7,946 bases of DNA, taken from positions 1 to 7,946 of the forward strand of contig URPU01000095.1 of NCBI GenBank assembly GCA_900549865.1. Reading direction: 5' to 3'. Shown piece after piece: positions 1 to 6,913 of the stretch. The notes beneath the pieces were generated by a model, which did no database searches, was not told the origin of the DNA, and was given only the letters and a program-made list of their open reading frames with translations. Numbering within the stretch: position 1 is the stretch's first letter; each line of letters opens with the position of its first letter. This stretch comes from an uncultured Eubacteriales bacterium. Lineage in GTDB: Bacteria; Bacillota; Clostridia; Oscillospirales; Oscillospiraceae. A program made the translations under genes and the position numbers.

Positions 1-1152
1 GTGCTCTACCGCATGAACGCGCAGTCGAACCAGCTTGAATACGCCTTCAAGCGCAACGGCATACCTTACCGCATAATCGGCGGCATGCGCTTTTTCGACC
101 GCGCGGAGATAAAGGATATGCTTGCGTATCTCAATCTCATCGCCGCCCCGACGGACGACCTGCGCCTGATGCGGATAATAAACAGCCCGCCGCGCGGGAT
201 AGGCGAACGCAGCGTGGAGACGGCGCGCCAGCTTGCGCAGGAGGGCGGCGTCAGCATGTATGAGGTTATCAGCCATGCCGACGATTACCCGGAACTGAGC
301 CGCCCGGCGCTGAGGATGCGCCAGTTTGCCGCAATGATAGAGGAGCTTCGCGCCTTTTCCGCAGACAATACGCCGGATGCGCTTCTGGAGGAACTGCTGG
401 ACAAGACCGGGTATGTCCGCGCGCTGGAGGAGAAGAACACGCAGGAGGACCGCACGCGCATAGAAAACGTGGAGGAGCTTAAATCCAGCATTCTCGGCTT
501 CATGAAGGAATCCGGCGACGAAAGCCTTGAGGGCTATCTTGCCAATGTGGCGCTGTACACCGACCTTGATAACTATGACGCCGATGCGGACACCGTCGTC
601 ATGATGACGATGCACTCTGCCAAGGGCCTTGAGTTTCCGACAGTGTATATCGTTGGCATGGAGGAGGGGATATTCCCCGGAATGCGCGCCATCGGCGAGC
701 CTTCGGAAATGGAAGAGGAGCGGCGGCTGTGCTATGTCGCCATCACGCGCGCGGAGCGGCGGCTGGAGCTTGTCTGCGCCCGCCAGCGCATGATATTCGG
801 CCGCACGACGGCAAACCGGGTCTCGCGCTTTGTCGATGAGATACCGGATGAACATATAGAAAAGAATATCCCCAAGGGCTATGCCCATAAGGACCCGCCG
901 CGCGAGCTTGGCTTTGCCCACAGGCGGCGCGGGAACTTCGATGTGCTGCACGGCGTCACGCCGCCGCAGCCGCAGGCAAAGCCCGCCGTGAGCTTTGCCG
1001 TGGGCGACAGCATTCGCCACAAGGCCTTCGGCGAGGGCGTCATTACGGATATGAAGCCCATGGGTGGGGATTTTCTTGTAGAGATAAACTTTGCGGGCGT
1101 GGTGAAGCGGCTCATGCTCAGGGCGGCCGCGCCGCACATGACTAAGGAATGA
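1..1152 (+). CDS. pcrA: ATP-dependent DNA helicase UvrD/PcrA, C-terminal part (5' end outside window)
   Basis: Superfamily 1 3'-5' DNA helicase that unwinds DNA in nucleotide excision and mismatch repair and clears replication and transcription obstacles. The frame is open from base 1. The first visible residues, LYRMNAQSNQLEYAF, match the helicase segment that lies mid-protein in PcrA, so the GTG at base 1 is most likely an internal Val codon and about half of a roughly 720-750-residue protein is missing. Visible parts, in residues of this fragment: GGMRFFDRAEIKD at 27-39; motif V, TMHSAKGLEFPTVYIVGMEE, at 203-222; motif VI, EEERRLCYVAITRAERRLEL, at 238-257, with its ATP-contacting arginine; a polar linker around 285-330; and a small C-terminal beta domain (GDSIRHKAFGEGVITDMKP, 335-353) as in PcrA proteins, where it is known to contact partners such as RNA polymerase. 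It ends 4 nt before the EamA gene, whose ribosome site (AAGGA, 1144-1148) lies inside its last codons. The family call is firm; PcrA rather than another UvrD paralogue is inferred. Confidence 0.95.
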   Translation: MLYRMNAQSNQLEYAFKRNGIPYRIIGGMRFFDRAEIKDMLAYLNLIAAPTDDLRLMRIINSPPRGIGERSVETARQLAQEGGVSMYEVISHADDYPELSRPALRMRQFAAMIEELRAFSADNTPDALLEELLDKTGYVRALEEKNTQEDRTRIENVEELKSSILGFMKESGDESLEGYLANVALYTDLDNYDADADTVVMMTMHSAKGLEFPTVYIVGMEEGIFPGMRAIGEPSEMEEERRLCYVAITRAERRLELVCARQRMIFGRTTANRVSRFVDEIPDEHIEKNIPKGYAHKDPPRELGFAHRRRGNFDVLHGVTPPQPQAKPAVSFAVGDSIRHKAFGEGVITDMKPMGGDFLVEINFAGVVKRLMLRAAAPHMTKE

Positions 1153-1156
1153 TACC

Positions 1157-2038
1157 ATGACAAAAAAATACGGCGTGCTAGGGCGTCTTGCACTGTTTGT
1201 GACGGCGCTTATCTGGGGCACATCCTTCGTTATTCTCAAATCAACGCTGAACTCCGTCAGCACGATGTGGATGCTCACTATCAGATTCACCATTTCCGCG
1301 ATAATCCTTCTGGCCTTTGCCGCGCGGCGGCTGAAAAAGATGGACAGGCGCACGCTAACCGGAGCGGTGCTCATGGGCTGCTGCCTCGCCGCGGCCTACA
1401 TCGTGCAGACCTACGGCCTTGTGTATACCACGGCCGGGAAGAATGCCTTTCTCACGGCGACGTATTGCGTGCTCGTTCCGTTTCTGGCGTGGGCGGTATA
1501 CAAGAGAAAGCCCGGCGTGAACAATGTGATCGCGGCCGTGCTGTGCATCACGGGTATCGGCTTTGTCTCGCTCAGCTCCGGCTTTGACAGGCTGAACATC
1601 GGCGACGTGCTCACGCTTCTGTGCGGCGTTTTCTATGCGTTTCAGATCATCATGATGGAAAACTATATAGACGGCGGCGATTCCGTCTCAATCTCTGCGG
1701 TCGAATTTTCGACTGCGGCGGTCATGTGCCTTGCCGGCGCGCTCATATTTGAGCCCGTGCCCACAAATATTCCGCACGATGCGTATTTTGCCATCCTCTA
1801 TCTCAGCGTGATGTGCACGGCGGTGTGCTTCTTCCTTCAGGCGTGGGGGATGCAGTATACCCCGTCCGCCACGGCGGCGGTCATCATGACGCTGGAGGCG
1901 GTGTTCGGCGCGCTGTTTTCCGTACTCTTCGCGCACGAGGAGCTTACGCCGCGCCTCACCCTCGGCTTTTCGCTGATCTTCGTCTCGGTGCTCATGTCCG
2001 AGGTCGGCGGGATGCTTTTCAAACGTAAAAAAGCCTGA
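1157..2038 (+). CDS. EamA/DMT-superfamily transporter (RhaT/YdcZ-like permease)
   Basis: Predicted inner-membrane permease of the drug/metabolite transporter superfamily, 293 residues, the usual length for a ten-helix protein with two EamA repeats. Repeat 1 opens with the typical LFVTALIWGTSFVILKS (13-29), then GLVYTTAGKNAFLTATYCVL (87-106) and VPFLAWAVYKRK (107-118). Repeat 2 starts near 146 with LNIGDVLTLLCGVFYAFQII and holds the helix-9 signature SATAAVIMTLEAVFGALFSV (237-256), including the conserved Glu, followed by EELT. The basic tail KRKKA suggests a cytoplasmic C terminus. The ATG at 1157 is chosen because AAGGA (1144-1148) lies 8 nt upstream and the protein begins at the expected distance before helix 1. 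It starts 4 nt after the helicase stop, so it is probably cotranscribed and translationally coupled. Substrate cannot be read from sequence; family members export amino acids, metabolites or drugs. Confidence 0.93.
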   Translation: MTKKYGVLGRLALFVTALIWGTSFVILKSTLNSVSTMWMLTIRFTISAIILLAFAARRLKKMDRRTLTGAVLMGCCLAAAYIVQTYGLVYTTAGKNAFLTATYCVLVPFLAWAVYKRKPGVNNVIAAVLCITGIGFVSLSSGFDRLNIGDVLTLLCGVFYAFQIIMMENYIDGGDSVSISAVEFSTAAVMCLAGALIFEPVPTNIPHDAYFAILYLSVMCTAVCFFLQAWGMQYTPSATAAVIMTLEAVFGALFSVLFAHEELTPRLTLGFSLIFVSVLMSEVGGMLFKRKKA

Positions 2039-2063
2039 ACATACCGGCGCGGGAGGCGCGGCC

Positions 2064-3809
2064 ATGGGAGCTGAAAAGAAAAAATTCAATATCTCGCGGC
2101 AAAGCCTTTCCGCACTGTGCCTTTTCGCCGCGGCCCTTGCCTTCATGCTGTGGAAGTGCCGGTACGGCCTCGGCGGGAGCGACGAGGCGTTTTACCTCAC
2201 CGTGCCGCACAGGCTGTGCCTCGGCGACGAGCTTTTCCGCGACGAATGGCATCTTTCACAGCTCAGTTCCTTCCTGACTTTGCCCTTCGTGTGGCTTTAC
2301 AGGCTTATAAACGGCTCAAATGACGGCATCATGCTCGCCGCGCGCCTGAACTATGTGGCTCTGCACTCCCTTGCGGCGATAGTTGTATACCTCAGGCTTA
2401 AAAAATTCGGCTGGGCCGCGCTTCCGGCGGCGCTCGTTTTCATGCTGTTCACGCCGTTTGACATGATGTGCCTGAGCTATAACACCATTGCGCTTGATGC
2501 ACTCACCCTGTCCGGCGTCATTGCCGGAACGGCGGGGGAGAGCTCCCGTGCGGCATACGCGGCTTCCGGGGTGCTTTTCGCGTGTGCGGTGGCCTGCTGT
2601 CCGTATCTTGCCGCGGCCTATCTGATTTACTTTCTCGCCGCGGCGGCGTATGCGCTTGTGTGCCGCAGGATGGGGAAGCGCGTGCAGGGGCTGCATGTGC
2701 TGACGTGGCGTGTGCTCGGCCTCTTTACGGGCGGAATAGCTGCGGTGTGCGTGCTGTTTGCTGTCTTTTTCTTCCGCCACGCGGAAATCGGCGGCCTTAT
2801 ATCCGCCCTGCCCGGCCTGTTTTCGGACCCCGAGCACCCCGGATATTCCGTTATCTTCATGATAAAGCACTATGTTTACTGCCTTGTGACGGCGCACAGG
2901 CTCATGCCGGTGCCGCTTGCGCTGTACGCGCTGTCGCTTGTGCTGCTGGCGCTGGATAAAAAGCGGGGCGCGCATGCGCCTTTGCACCTCGCACTTGCCG
3001 CCGCTGCGGCGCTTATATGCTGGGCGCTGTTTCTTGATGATCTGCCGCAGGAGTATTTCAACGGCATCATGCTTCCGTTCGCTTTTGTCGGCTTTACGGC
3101 GTATCTGCTGCTTGCGGATAAGCCCCGTGCGCTTTTCTGTATGCTGTTTCTGCCGGGGGTGATATATTCTGCCTGTGTCAGCGCCACGTCGAACATGGGC
3201 TTCACGGTGATGAGCATGGCCTTTGCCGCAGTGGACGTTGCCTCCGTAATTTTCACCGTACTGCTCATCCGCCAGATGCAAGCTTTGCCGGGAAAACGGC
3301 CGCGCTTCGGCACGGTAGCGGGATGCGTTCCGCTGGTTTGGCTCATCTCGCTTATCATCATTGTCAAGGCGGCGCATTGCTTCTGGGATGGAACGCCCGC
3401 CGCGCTGCACAGCCGCGTTGAGGCCGGCCCCGCGCGCGGGATAGTCACGTCCGCGCGCCTGCATGACGACTATATGCGCATATATGACGATATGCAGTAC
3501 TATTCCGAAAAGGAGCGCGGCAATATCCTTGTCTACGCGCAGGAGACGTGGTGCTACCTCATCCTTGACGATTATCCTTATGCCTCGTTCTCCGCGTGGC
3601 TGTCCGGCACGGATGAAAGCACGCAGCAGCGCCTGGCGATGTATTACCGCCTGAATCCCGAAAAATACCCGGAGTATATCTATATTCTGAAAAACACAGC
3701 CTTTTCCCAGCCGAATATAGACGCATCCGAGGTCTACGCCGCGGCGGAGAAGCACGGATTTTCCGTCACGGAGAACGAACTGAGCTTCAAGCTTGAAAAA
3801 ATAAGCTGA
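2064..3809 (+). CDS. Polytopic membrane protein, GT-C (GT39/ArnT-like) glycosyltransferase candidate
   Basis: A 581-residue integral membrane protein with no confident name. I estimate 11-13 hydrophobic segments, the first at about 14-30 and the last at about 416-435, followed by a polar C-terminal region of about 145 residues (440-581) rich in Asp and Tyr. After helix 1 comes a loop, GGSDEAFYLTVPHRLCLGDE (37-56) and then FRDEWH, with the acidic pair D40-E41. Its place and form resemble the first external loop of GT-C enzymes such as ArnT and PMT-type mannosyltransferases, where an acidic residue is catalytic and the donor is a polyprenyl-phosphate sugar. That resemblance is from motif and topology only. 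The ATG at 2064 is supported by GGGAGG (2051-2056), 7 nt upstream. The gene lies 25 nt after the permease, probably the last gene of this unit, with a perfect inverted repeat just after its stop. A non-enzymatic membrane protein of similar topology remains possible. Confidence 0.75.
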   Translation: MGAEKKKFNISRQSLSALCLFAAALAFMLWKCRYGLGGSDEAFYLTVPHRLCLGDELFRDEWHLSQLSSFLTLPFVWLYRLINGSNDGIMLAARLNYVALHSLAAIVVYLRLKKFGWAALPAALVFMLFTPFDMMCLSYNTIALDALTLSGVIAGTAGESSRAAYAASGVLFACAVACCPYLAAAYLIYFLAAAAYALVCRRMGKRVQGLHVLTWRVLGLFTGGIAAVCVLFAVFFFRHAEIGGLISALPGLFSDPEHPGYSVIFMIKHYVYCLVTAHRLMPVPLALYALSLVLLALDKKRGAHAPLHLALAAAAALICWALFLDDLPQEYFNGIMLPFAFVGFTAYLLLADKPRALFCMLFLPGVIYSACVSATSNMGFTVMSMAFAAVDVASVIFTVLLIRQMQALPGKRPRFGTVAGCVPLVWLISLIIIVKAAHCFWDGTPAALHSRVEAGPARGIVTSARLHDDYMRIYDDMQYYSEKERGNILVYAQETWCYLILDDYPYASFSAWLSGTDESTQQRLAMYYRLNPEKYPEYIYILKNTAFSQPNIDASEVYAAAEKHGFSVTENELSFKLEKIS

Positions 3810-3810
3810 T

Positions 3811-3844
3811 TTTTTACCCTGCGGCCAAGGCCGCAGGGTAAAAA
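3811..3844. terminator. Perfect 16-bp inverted repeat at the end of the upstream unit; candidate transcript end, atypical
   Basis: The arms TTTTTACCCTGCGGCC (3811-3826) and GGCCGCAGGGTAAAAA (3829-3844) are exact reverse complements separated by AA, so the effective loop is C-AA-G. It begins one base after the TGA of the membrane protein gene. Position and a GC-rich 11-bp core suggest an RNA 3'-end hairpin, but the T tract is on the 5' side and the A tract on the 3' side. Because the element is palindromic this holds on both strands, so neither transcript would have the U tract an intrinsic terminator needs straight after the stem. It may instead act with Rho or another factor, stabilise the mRNA end, or be a dispersed repeat. 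Confidence 0.5.
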
Positions 3845-3878
3845 TATGCGCGGGAATAAAAATATTCATCAATAGTCT

Positions 3879-3907
3879 TTGATTTTTTTTGTGTTATATG
3901 GTAACAT
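3879..3907 (+). promoter_or_regulatory. Candidate sigma-A-type promoter for the prfC unit
   Basis: Within the AT-rich gap before prfC, TTGATT (3879-3884) and TAACAT (3902-3907) lie 17 bp apart, each matching the -35 and -10 consensus at 4 of 6 positions. Part of the T8 run (3883-3890) falls in the spacer. An alternative is the extended -10-like TGT TATATG (3892-3900), for which I see no good -35 element. A promoter somewhere in 3845-3935 is likely because base composition shifts sharply to AT here and a new gene set starts; the exact boxes are uncertain. Start of transcription would be near 3914, giving a short leader of about 35 nt with no room for a riboswitch. Confidence 0.35.
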
Positions 3908-3947
3908 TAATCGTTAATAGCAATCTATATGTACAGAAGGAAATATT

Positions 3948-5540
3948 ATGGCAGACCTGAGAAAAGAGATCGAAAGGCGCAGAACCTTTGCTATCATATC
4001 CCACCCGGACGCGGGCAAAACAACACTCACTGAAAAGCTGCTGCTTTACGGCGGGGCGATACAGCTTGCCGGTTCAGTAAAGGGCAAGGCGACGGCACGT
4101 CATGCCGTGTCCGACTGGATGGAGCTTGAAAAGCAGCGCGGCATTTCCATCACCTCATCCGTCATGCAGTTCGAGTATGAGGGCTACTGCATCAACATCC
4201 TCGACACCCCCGGACATCAGGACTTTTCCGAGGATACCTACCGCACGCTTATGGCGGCGGACTCGGCTGTTATGGTCATTGACGCCGCTAAAGGTATCGA
4301 GCCGCAGACGCGCAAGCTCTTCAAGATATGCGCCATGCGCCATATCCCCATTTTCACCTTCATCAACAAGCTTGACCGCGAGGCGAGAAGCCCGTATGAG
4401 CTGATGGAGGAGCTTGAAAACGAATTCGGCATAGGCACATACCCGATGAACTGGCCCATCGGCTGCGGGCAGGACTTCAAGGGCGTGTACGACAGAGAGC
4501 GCCGCGAGATCCTTGCTTTCAACGAGTTCCACCGTGGGCAGAACAAGATCCGCGCCATTGAATGCACACTGGATGAGACGGAAAAGCTCGATGAGCTTAT
4601 CGGCCATCGTCTGCGCGAGACGCTGACGGATGATATTGAGCTGCTTGACGGCGCGGGCTACGACTTCGATATCGAAAAGGTGCGCTCCGGAAAGCTCAGC
4701 CCGGTGTTCTTCGGCTCGGCGCTCAACAACTTCGGGGTGGAGCCGTTTTTGGAAAGCTTTCTGCGCATGACCATGCCGCCCCTGCCCAGAATATCCGGCG
4801 ATGATATAATTGACCCGTTTGACGCGCATTTTTCCGCGTTTGTTTTCAAAATACAGGCGAATATGAACAAGGCGCACCGCGACAGGATAGCGTTCATGCG
4901 CATATGCTCCGGCAGATTTGAGCGCGACAGGGAGTATTGGCACGTGCAGGGCGGAAAGCCCCTGCGCCTCGCGCAGCCGCAGCAGCTCATGGCGCAGGAG
5001 CGCGCCATTATCGACGAGGCGTATGCCGGTGACATCATCGGCGTGTTCGACCCCGGCATATTCTCCATCGGCGACACTATATGCGAAAAGGGCCGAAACG
5101 TTATGTTTGAGGGCATACCGACCTTCGCGCCGGAGCATTTCGCCGCGGTGGAGCGTATAGACACCATGAAGCGTAAGCAGTTTGAAAAGGGCATCATGCA
5201 GATCGCGCAGGAAGGCGCGATACAGATATTCCACGAGCCGCACACCGGCGTTGAAGAAGTCATCGTCGGCGTTGTGGGCGTGCTTCAGTTTGAGGTGCTG
5301 GAATATAGGCTGAAAACCGAATACGGCGTGGATATTCGCCGCCGCTCGATGCCGTATGAGCTTGTGCGCTGGGTGGAGAACGACGATATCGACATCTCGC
5401 GCCTCAACCTCACCAGCGACACCAAGTGGGTGCAGGATTTCAAGGGGAACAACCTGCTTTTGTTCACGTCGGACTGGTGCATCGGCTGGGCGCTGCAAAA
5501 GAACGAAGGGCTGCGCCTGAGAGAGTTTAATAAAGACTGA
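3948..5540 (+). CDS. prfC: Peptide chain release factor 3 (RF3)
   Basis: Cytoplasmic translational GTPase that binds the ribosome after peptide release and ejects RF1 or RF2. At 530 residues it matches the family length (E. coli about 529). GTPase motifs: G1 HPDAGKTT (19-26), switch I/G2 RGISITSS (64-71) with T69, G3 DTPGHQDFSEDTYRTL (86-101), G4 NKLD (140-143) and G5 GSA (256-258). The RF3-type insertion GCGQDFKGVYDRE and the continuation FKIQANMNKAHRDRIAFMRI (300-319), typical of RF3 rather than EF-G, separate it from other GTPases. The C-terminal domain ends with SDTKWVQDFKGNNLLLFTSD (490-509), and it lacks EF-G domains IV and V. The ATG at 3948 is preceded by AAGGA (3937-3941) with 6 nt spacing and gives the standard family N terminus MADLRKEIERRRTFAIISHP. 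It heads the second gene cluster, after the only sizeable gap, so the promoter is probably just upstream. Confidence 0.98.
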   Translation: MADLRKEIERRRTFAIISHPDAGKTTLTEKLLLYGGAIQLAGSVKGKATARHAVSDWMELEKQRGISITSSVMQFEYEGYCINILDTPGHQDFSEDTYRTLMAADSAVMVIDAAKGIEPQTRKLFKICAMRHIPIFTFINKLDREARSPYELMEELENEFGIGTYPMNWPIGCGQDFKGVYDRERREILAFNEFHRGQNKIRAIECTLDETEKLDELIGHRLRETLTDDIELLDGAGYDFDIEKVRSGKLSPVFFGSALNNFGVEPFLESFLRMTMPPLPRISGDDIIDPFDAHFSAFVFKIQANMNKAHRDRIAFMRICSGRFERDREYWHVQGGKPLRLAQPQQLMAQERAIIDEAYAGDIIGVFDPGIFSIGDTICEKGRNVMFEGIPTFAPEHFAAVERIDTMKRKQFEKGIMQIAQEGAIQIFHEPHTGVEEVIVGVVGVLQFEVLEYRLKTEYGVDIRRRSMPYELVRWVENDDIDISRLNLTSDTKWVQDFKGNNLLLFTSDWCIGWALQKNEGLRLREFNKD

Positions 5541-5543
5541 TTT

Positions 5544-5549
5544 GGAGGG
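5544..5549 (+). promoter_or_regulatory. Ribosome binding site that fixes the start of the FTCD_C-like gene
   Basis: GGAGGG lies 7 nt before the ATG at 5557. An in-frame ATG at 5551 is only 1 nt after it, and an in-frame TTG at 5542 overlaps it, so neither could use this site. The start at 5557 (MADKIVIEIYK) is therefore preferred. Confidence 0.8.
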
Positions 5550-5556
5550 CATGAAA

Positions 5557-6168
5557 ATGGCAGACAAAATAGTTATCGAGATATATAAGACCAAAGCGCC
5601 CGATGAATTCACAAAGGCGCTTGCCGCACCCGACAGCCGCCTTGAGATAGGCAGTGCTGCGGCCTCCACTGCGGCGAGTTCTGCGGCGCTTCTGGCGCGC
5701 GCGGCCGCGCTGACGGCGGCGGAGACCGACGGGAATGAACGCGTTGACTACATCCTGCGCAATGCGGAGACGCTGCGCACGTACATGGTGCACCTCATAG
5801 ATGAAGATGTGAAGAGCCGCGGCCCGCTTGCCAAGGCCATGAAGGAGGGCGATGCGCGCAATATCGAGGCGGCGCGCCAGCCGGCGGCCTGCATCAGCGC
5901 GGAGATCGTCAACATGATGGGCCAGTGCCTTGACCTCATGGTGGAGCTTGCCGCCCTGTGCCCGAAGCGGGCGCTGCATTACATCGGCGAGGGGGCGGAG
6001 CTTGCCATGGCGGCCATTCGCGCATGCATGATATACCTTGTTGACATGGCGGATCAGTGCTCTGACGAGACCTACAGGTTCGTTATCCGCCGCGAAAATG
6101 AACTGACGCTGGAAAACTGCACTGCCGCTTATGACCGCGTTATCGCGCGCGTGAAAGAGGCCGTCTGA
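5557..6168 (+). CDS. Divergent cyclodeaminase/cyclohydrolase-family protein (FTCD_C/FchA-like fold)
   Basis: A 203-residue, almost entirely alpha-helical cytoplasmic protein resembling the cyclodeaminase domain of formiminotransferase-cyclodeaminase and clostridial methenyltetrahydrofolate cyclohydrolase FchA (about 200-210 residues). The pattern is a short N-terminal helix (APDEFTKALAAP, 14-25), a loop, a long Ala-rich helix GSAAASTAASSAALLARAAA (32-51), then LIDEDVKSRGPLAKAMKEG (80-98), AARQPAACISAEIVNMMGQC (105-124) and GEGAELAMAAIRACMIYLVD (144-163). In active members the loop reads P-T-P-x-P-G-G-G-S; here it reads PDSRLEIGSAA (25-35), keeping only the last Gly-Ser, and the later Ser-Asp of active enzymes is not seen. 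The fold assignment is inferred from this pattern; folate chemistry should not be assumed. The gene starts 16 nt after prfC and ends 28 nt before the sirtuin gene. No formate-tetrahydrofolate ligase or folD gene is nearby to support a one-carbon role. Confidence 0.7.
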   Translation: MADKIVIEIYKTKAPDEFTKALAAPDSRLEIGSAAASTAASSAALLARAAALTAAETDGNERVDYILRNAETLRTYMVHLIDEDVKSRGPLAKAMKEGDARNIEAARQPAACISAEIVNMMGQCLDLMVELAALCPKRALHYIGEGAELAMAAIRACMIYLVDMADQCSDETYRFVIRRENELTLENCTAAYDRVIARVKEAV

Positions 6169-6184
6169 ACATAACTTCCGCACT

Positions 6185-6189
6185 GGGGG
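6185..6189 (+). promoter_or_regulatory. Ribosome binding site that fixes the start of the sirtuin gene
   Basis: The G5 run (part of CTGGGGGC) is 7 nt before the ATG at 6197. The in-frame GTG at 6191 is only 1 nt downstream of it, so the protein most likely begins MNGNIAKLKEMV. Confidence 0.6.
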
Positions 6190-6196
6190 CGTGGAA

Positions 6197-6913
6197 ATGA
6201 ACGGGAATATCGCAAAACTTAAAGAAATGGTCGCCGAAAGTGATAACATCGTCTTTTTCGGCGGCGCGGGCGTGAGCACGGAAAGCGGGATACCCGATTT
6301 CCGCAGTGTGGACGGGCTTTACAACCAGAAGTGGAAGTACCCGCCCGAGACTATACTCAGCCACAGCTTTTTTGAGCGCGACCCGGCGGAGTACTATCGC
6401 TTCCACAGGGAGAAGCTCGTGGTGGACGGCGTGAAGCCGAACCGCGCGCATCTCCGCCTCGCGCGGCTTGAGCGCGAGGGTAAGCTCAAGGCCGTCATCA
6501 CGCAGAATATAGACGGGCTGCATCAGGCGGCGGGAAGCAAAAACGTGCTGGAGCTTCACGGCAGCATACTGCGTGCGTACTGCTCGCGCTGCCGCCGGCA
6601 GTATGACGCCGGTGTGATAAATAAGGGCACGGGCGTGCCGCGCTGTTCCTGCGGCGGCGTCATAAGGCCGGACATAGTTCTGTATGAGGAGGCGCTTGAC
6701 GACGATGTTGTCAGCCGCGCCATCAGCTATATACGCGCCGCCGATGTGCTGATCGTCGGCGGAACGTCGCTGAACGTTTACCCGGCGGCGGGGCTTATAA
6801 ATTATTACCTCGGAAATAAGCTCGTGCTTGTGAATCTCAGCGAGACGCCGTATGACAGCTATGCCGACCTTGTCATACACGAAAAGATCGGCGAGGTGTT
6901 CAGTCAGATATGA
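6197..6913 (+). CDS. cobB: NAD-dependent protein deacylase, sirtuin family (CobB/Sir2-type)
   Basis: Removes acetyl or related acyl groups from protein lysines using NAD+, releasing nicotinamide and O-acyl-ADP-ribose; cytoplasmic. At 238 residues it is a typical compact bacterial sirtuin. Visible motifs: NAD-binding GGAGVSTESGIPDFRS (22-37), TQNIDGLHQ (102-110), the catalytic His in LELHGS (H121), four zinc-ligand cysteines as C129-x2-C132 and C150-x-C152, the Rossmann motif VGGTSLNVYPAAGL (187-200), and VNLS (212-215). All key residues are present, so the enzyme should be active. I do not see the Tyr/Arg pair that marks desuccinylase-type CobB with confidence, so acyl preference is open. The ATG at 6197 is preferred over the GTG at 6191 because of ribosome-site spacing. 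The stop overlaps the next start in an ATGA (6910-6913), implying coupled translation with the TagA-like gene. Confidence 0.95.
   Translation: MNGNIAKLKEMVAESDNIVFFGGAGVSTESGIPDFRSVDGLYNQKWKYPPETILSHSFFERDPAEYYRFHREKLVVDGVKPNRAHLRLARLEREGKLKAVITQNIDGLHQAAGSKNVLELHGSILRAYCSRCRRQYDAGVINKGTGVPRCSCGGVIRPDIVLYEEALDDDVVSRAISYIRAADVLIVGGTSLNVYPAAGLINYYLGNKLVLVNLSETPYDSYADLVIHEKIGEVFSQI

Noticed and set aside
3854..3867. Small AT hairpin GAATA-AAAA-TATTC after the large inverted repeat
   Set aside because: Five A/T-rich pairs in an AT-rich gap are expected by chance and have no following T tract.
2316..3872. A 518-codon open frame on the minus strand opposite the GT-C-like gene
   Set aside because: The product is Arg/His/Gln-rich and low in recognisable motifs, typical of an antisense shadow; the plus-strand frame has membrane topology, a good ribosome site and fits the operon.
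3810..3947. Possible riboswitch, T-box or small RNA in the gap before prfC
   Set aside because: The gap is only 138 bp, mostly AT-rich, and apart from the inverted repeat shows no conserved leader motif or second stable structure.
5542..5556. Upstream TTG (5542) and ATG (5551) starts for the FTCD_C-like gene
   Set aside because: The TTG overlaps the GGAGGG ribosome site and the first ATG is 1 nt from it; only the ATG at 5557 has workable spacing.
4155..5669. A 504-codon open frame on the minus strand opposite prfC
   Set aside because: It lies almost wholly antisense to the clearly conserved prfC gene, its product has no family motifs, and long antisense frames are expected in GC-rich genes with this codon use.
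6191..6196. GTG start two codons upstream in the sirtuin gene
   Set aside because: It sits 1 nt after the G-rich ribosome site, whereas the ATG at 6197 has 7 nt spacing.
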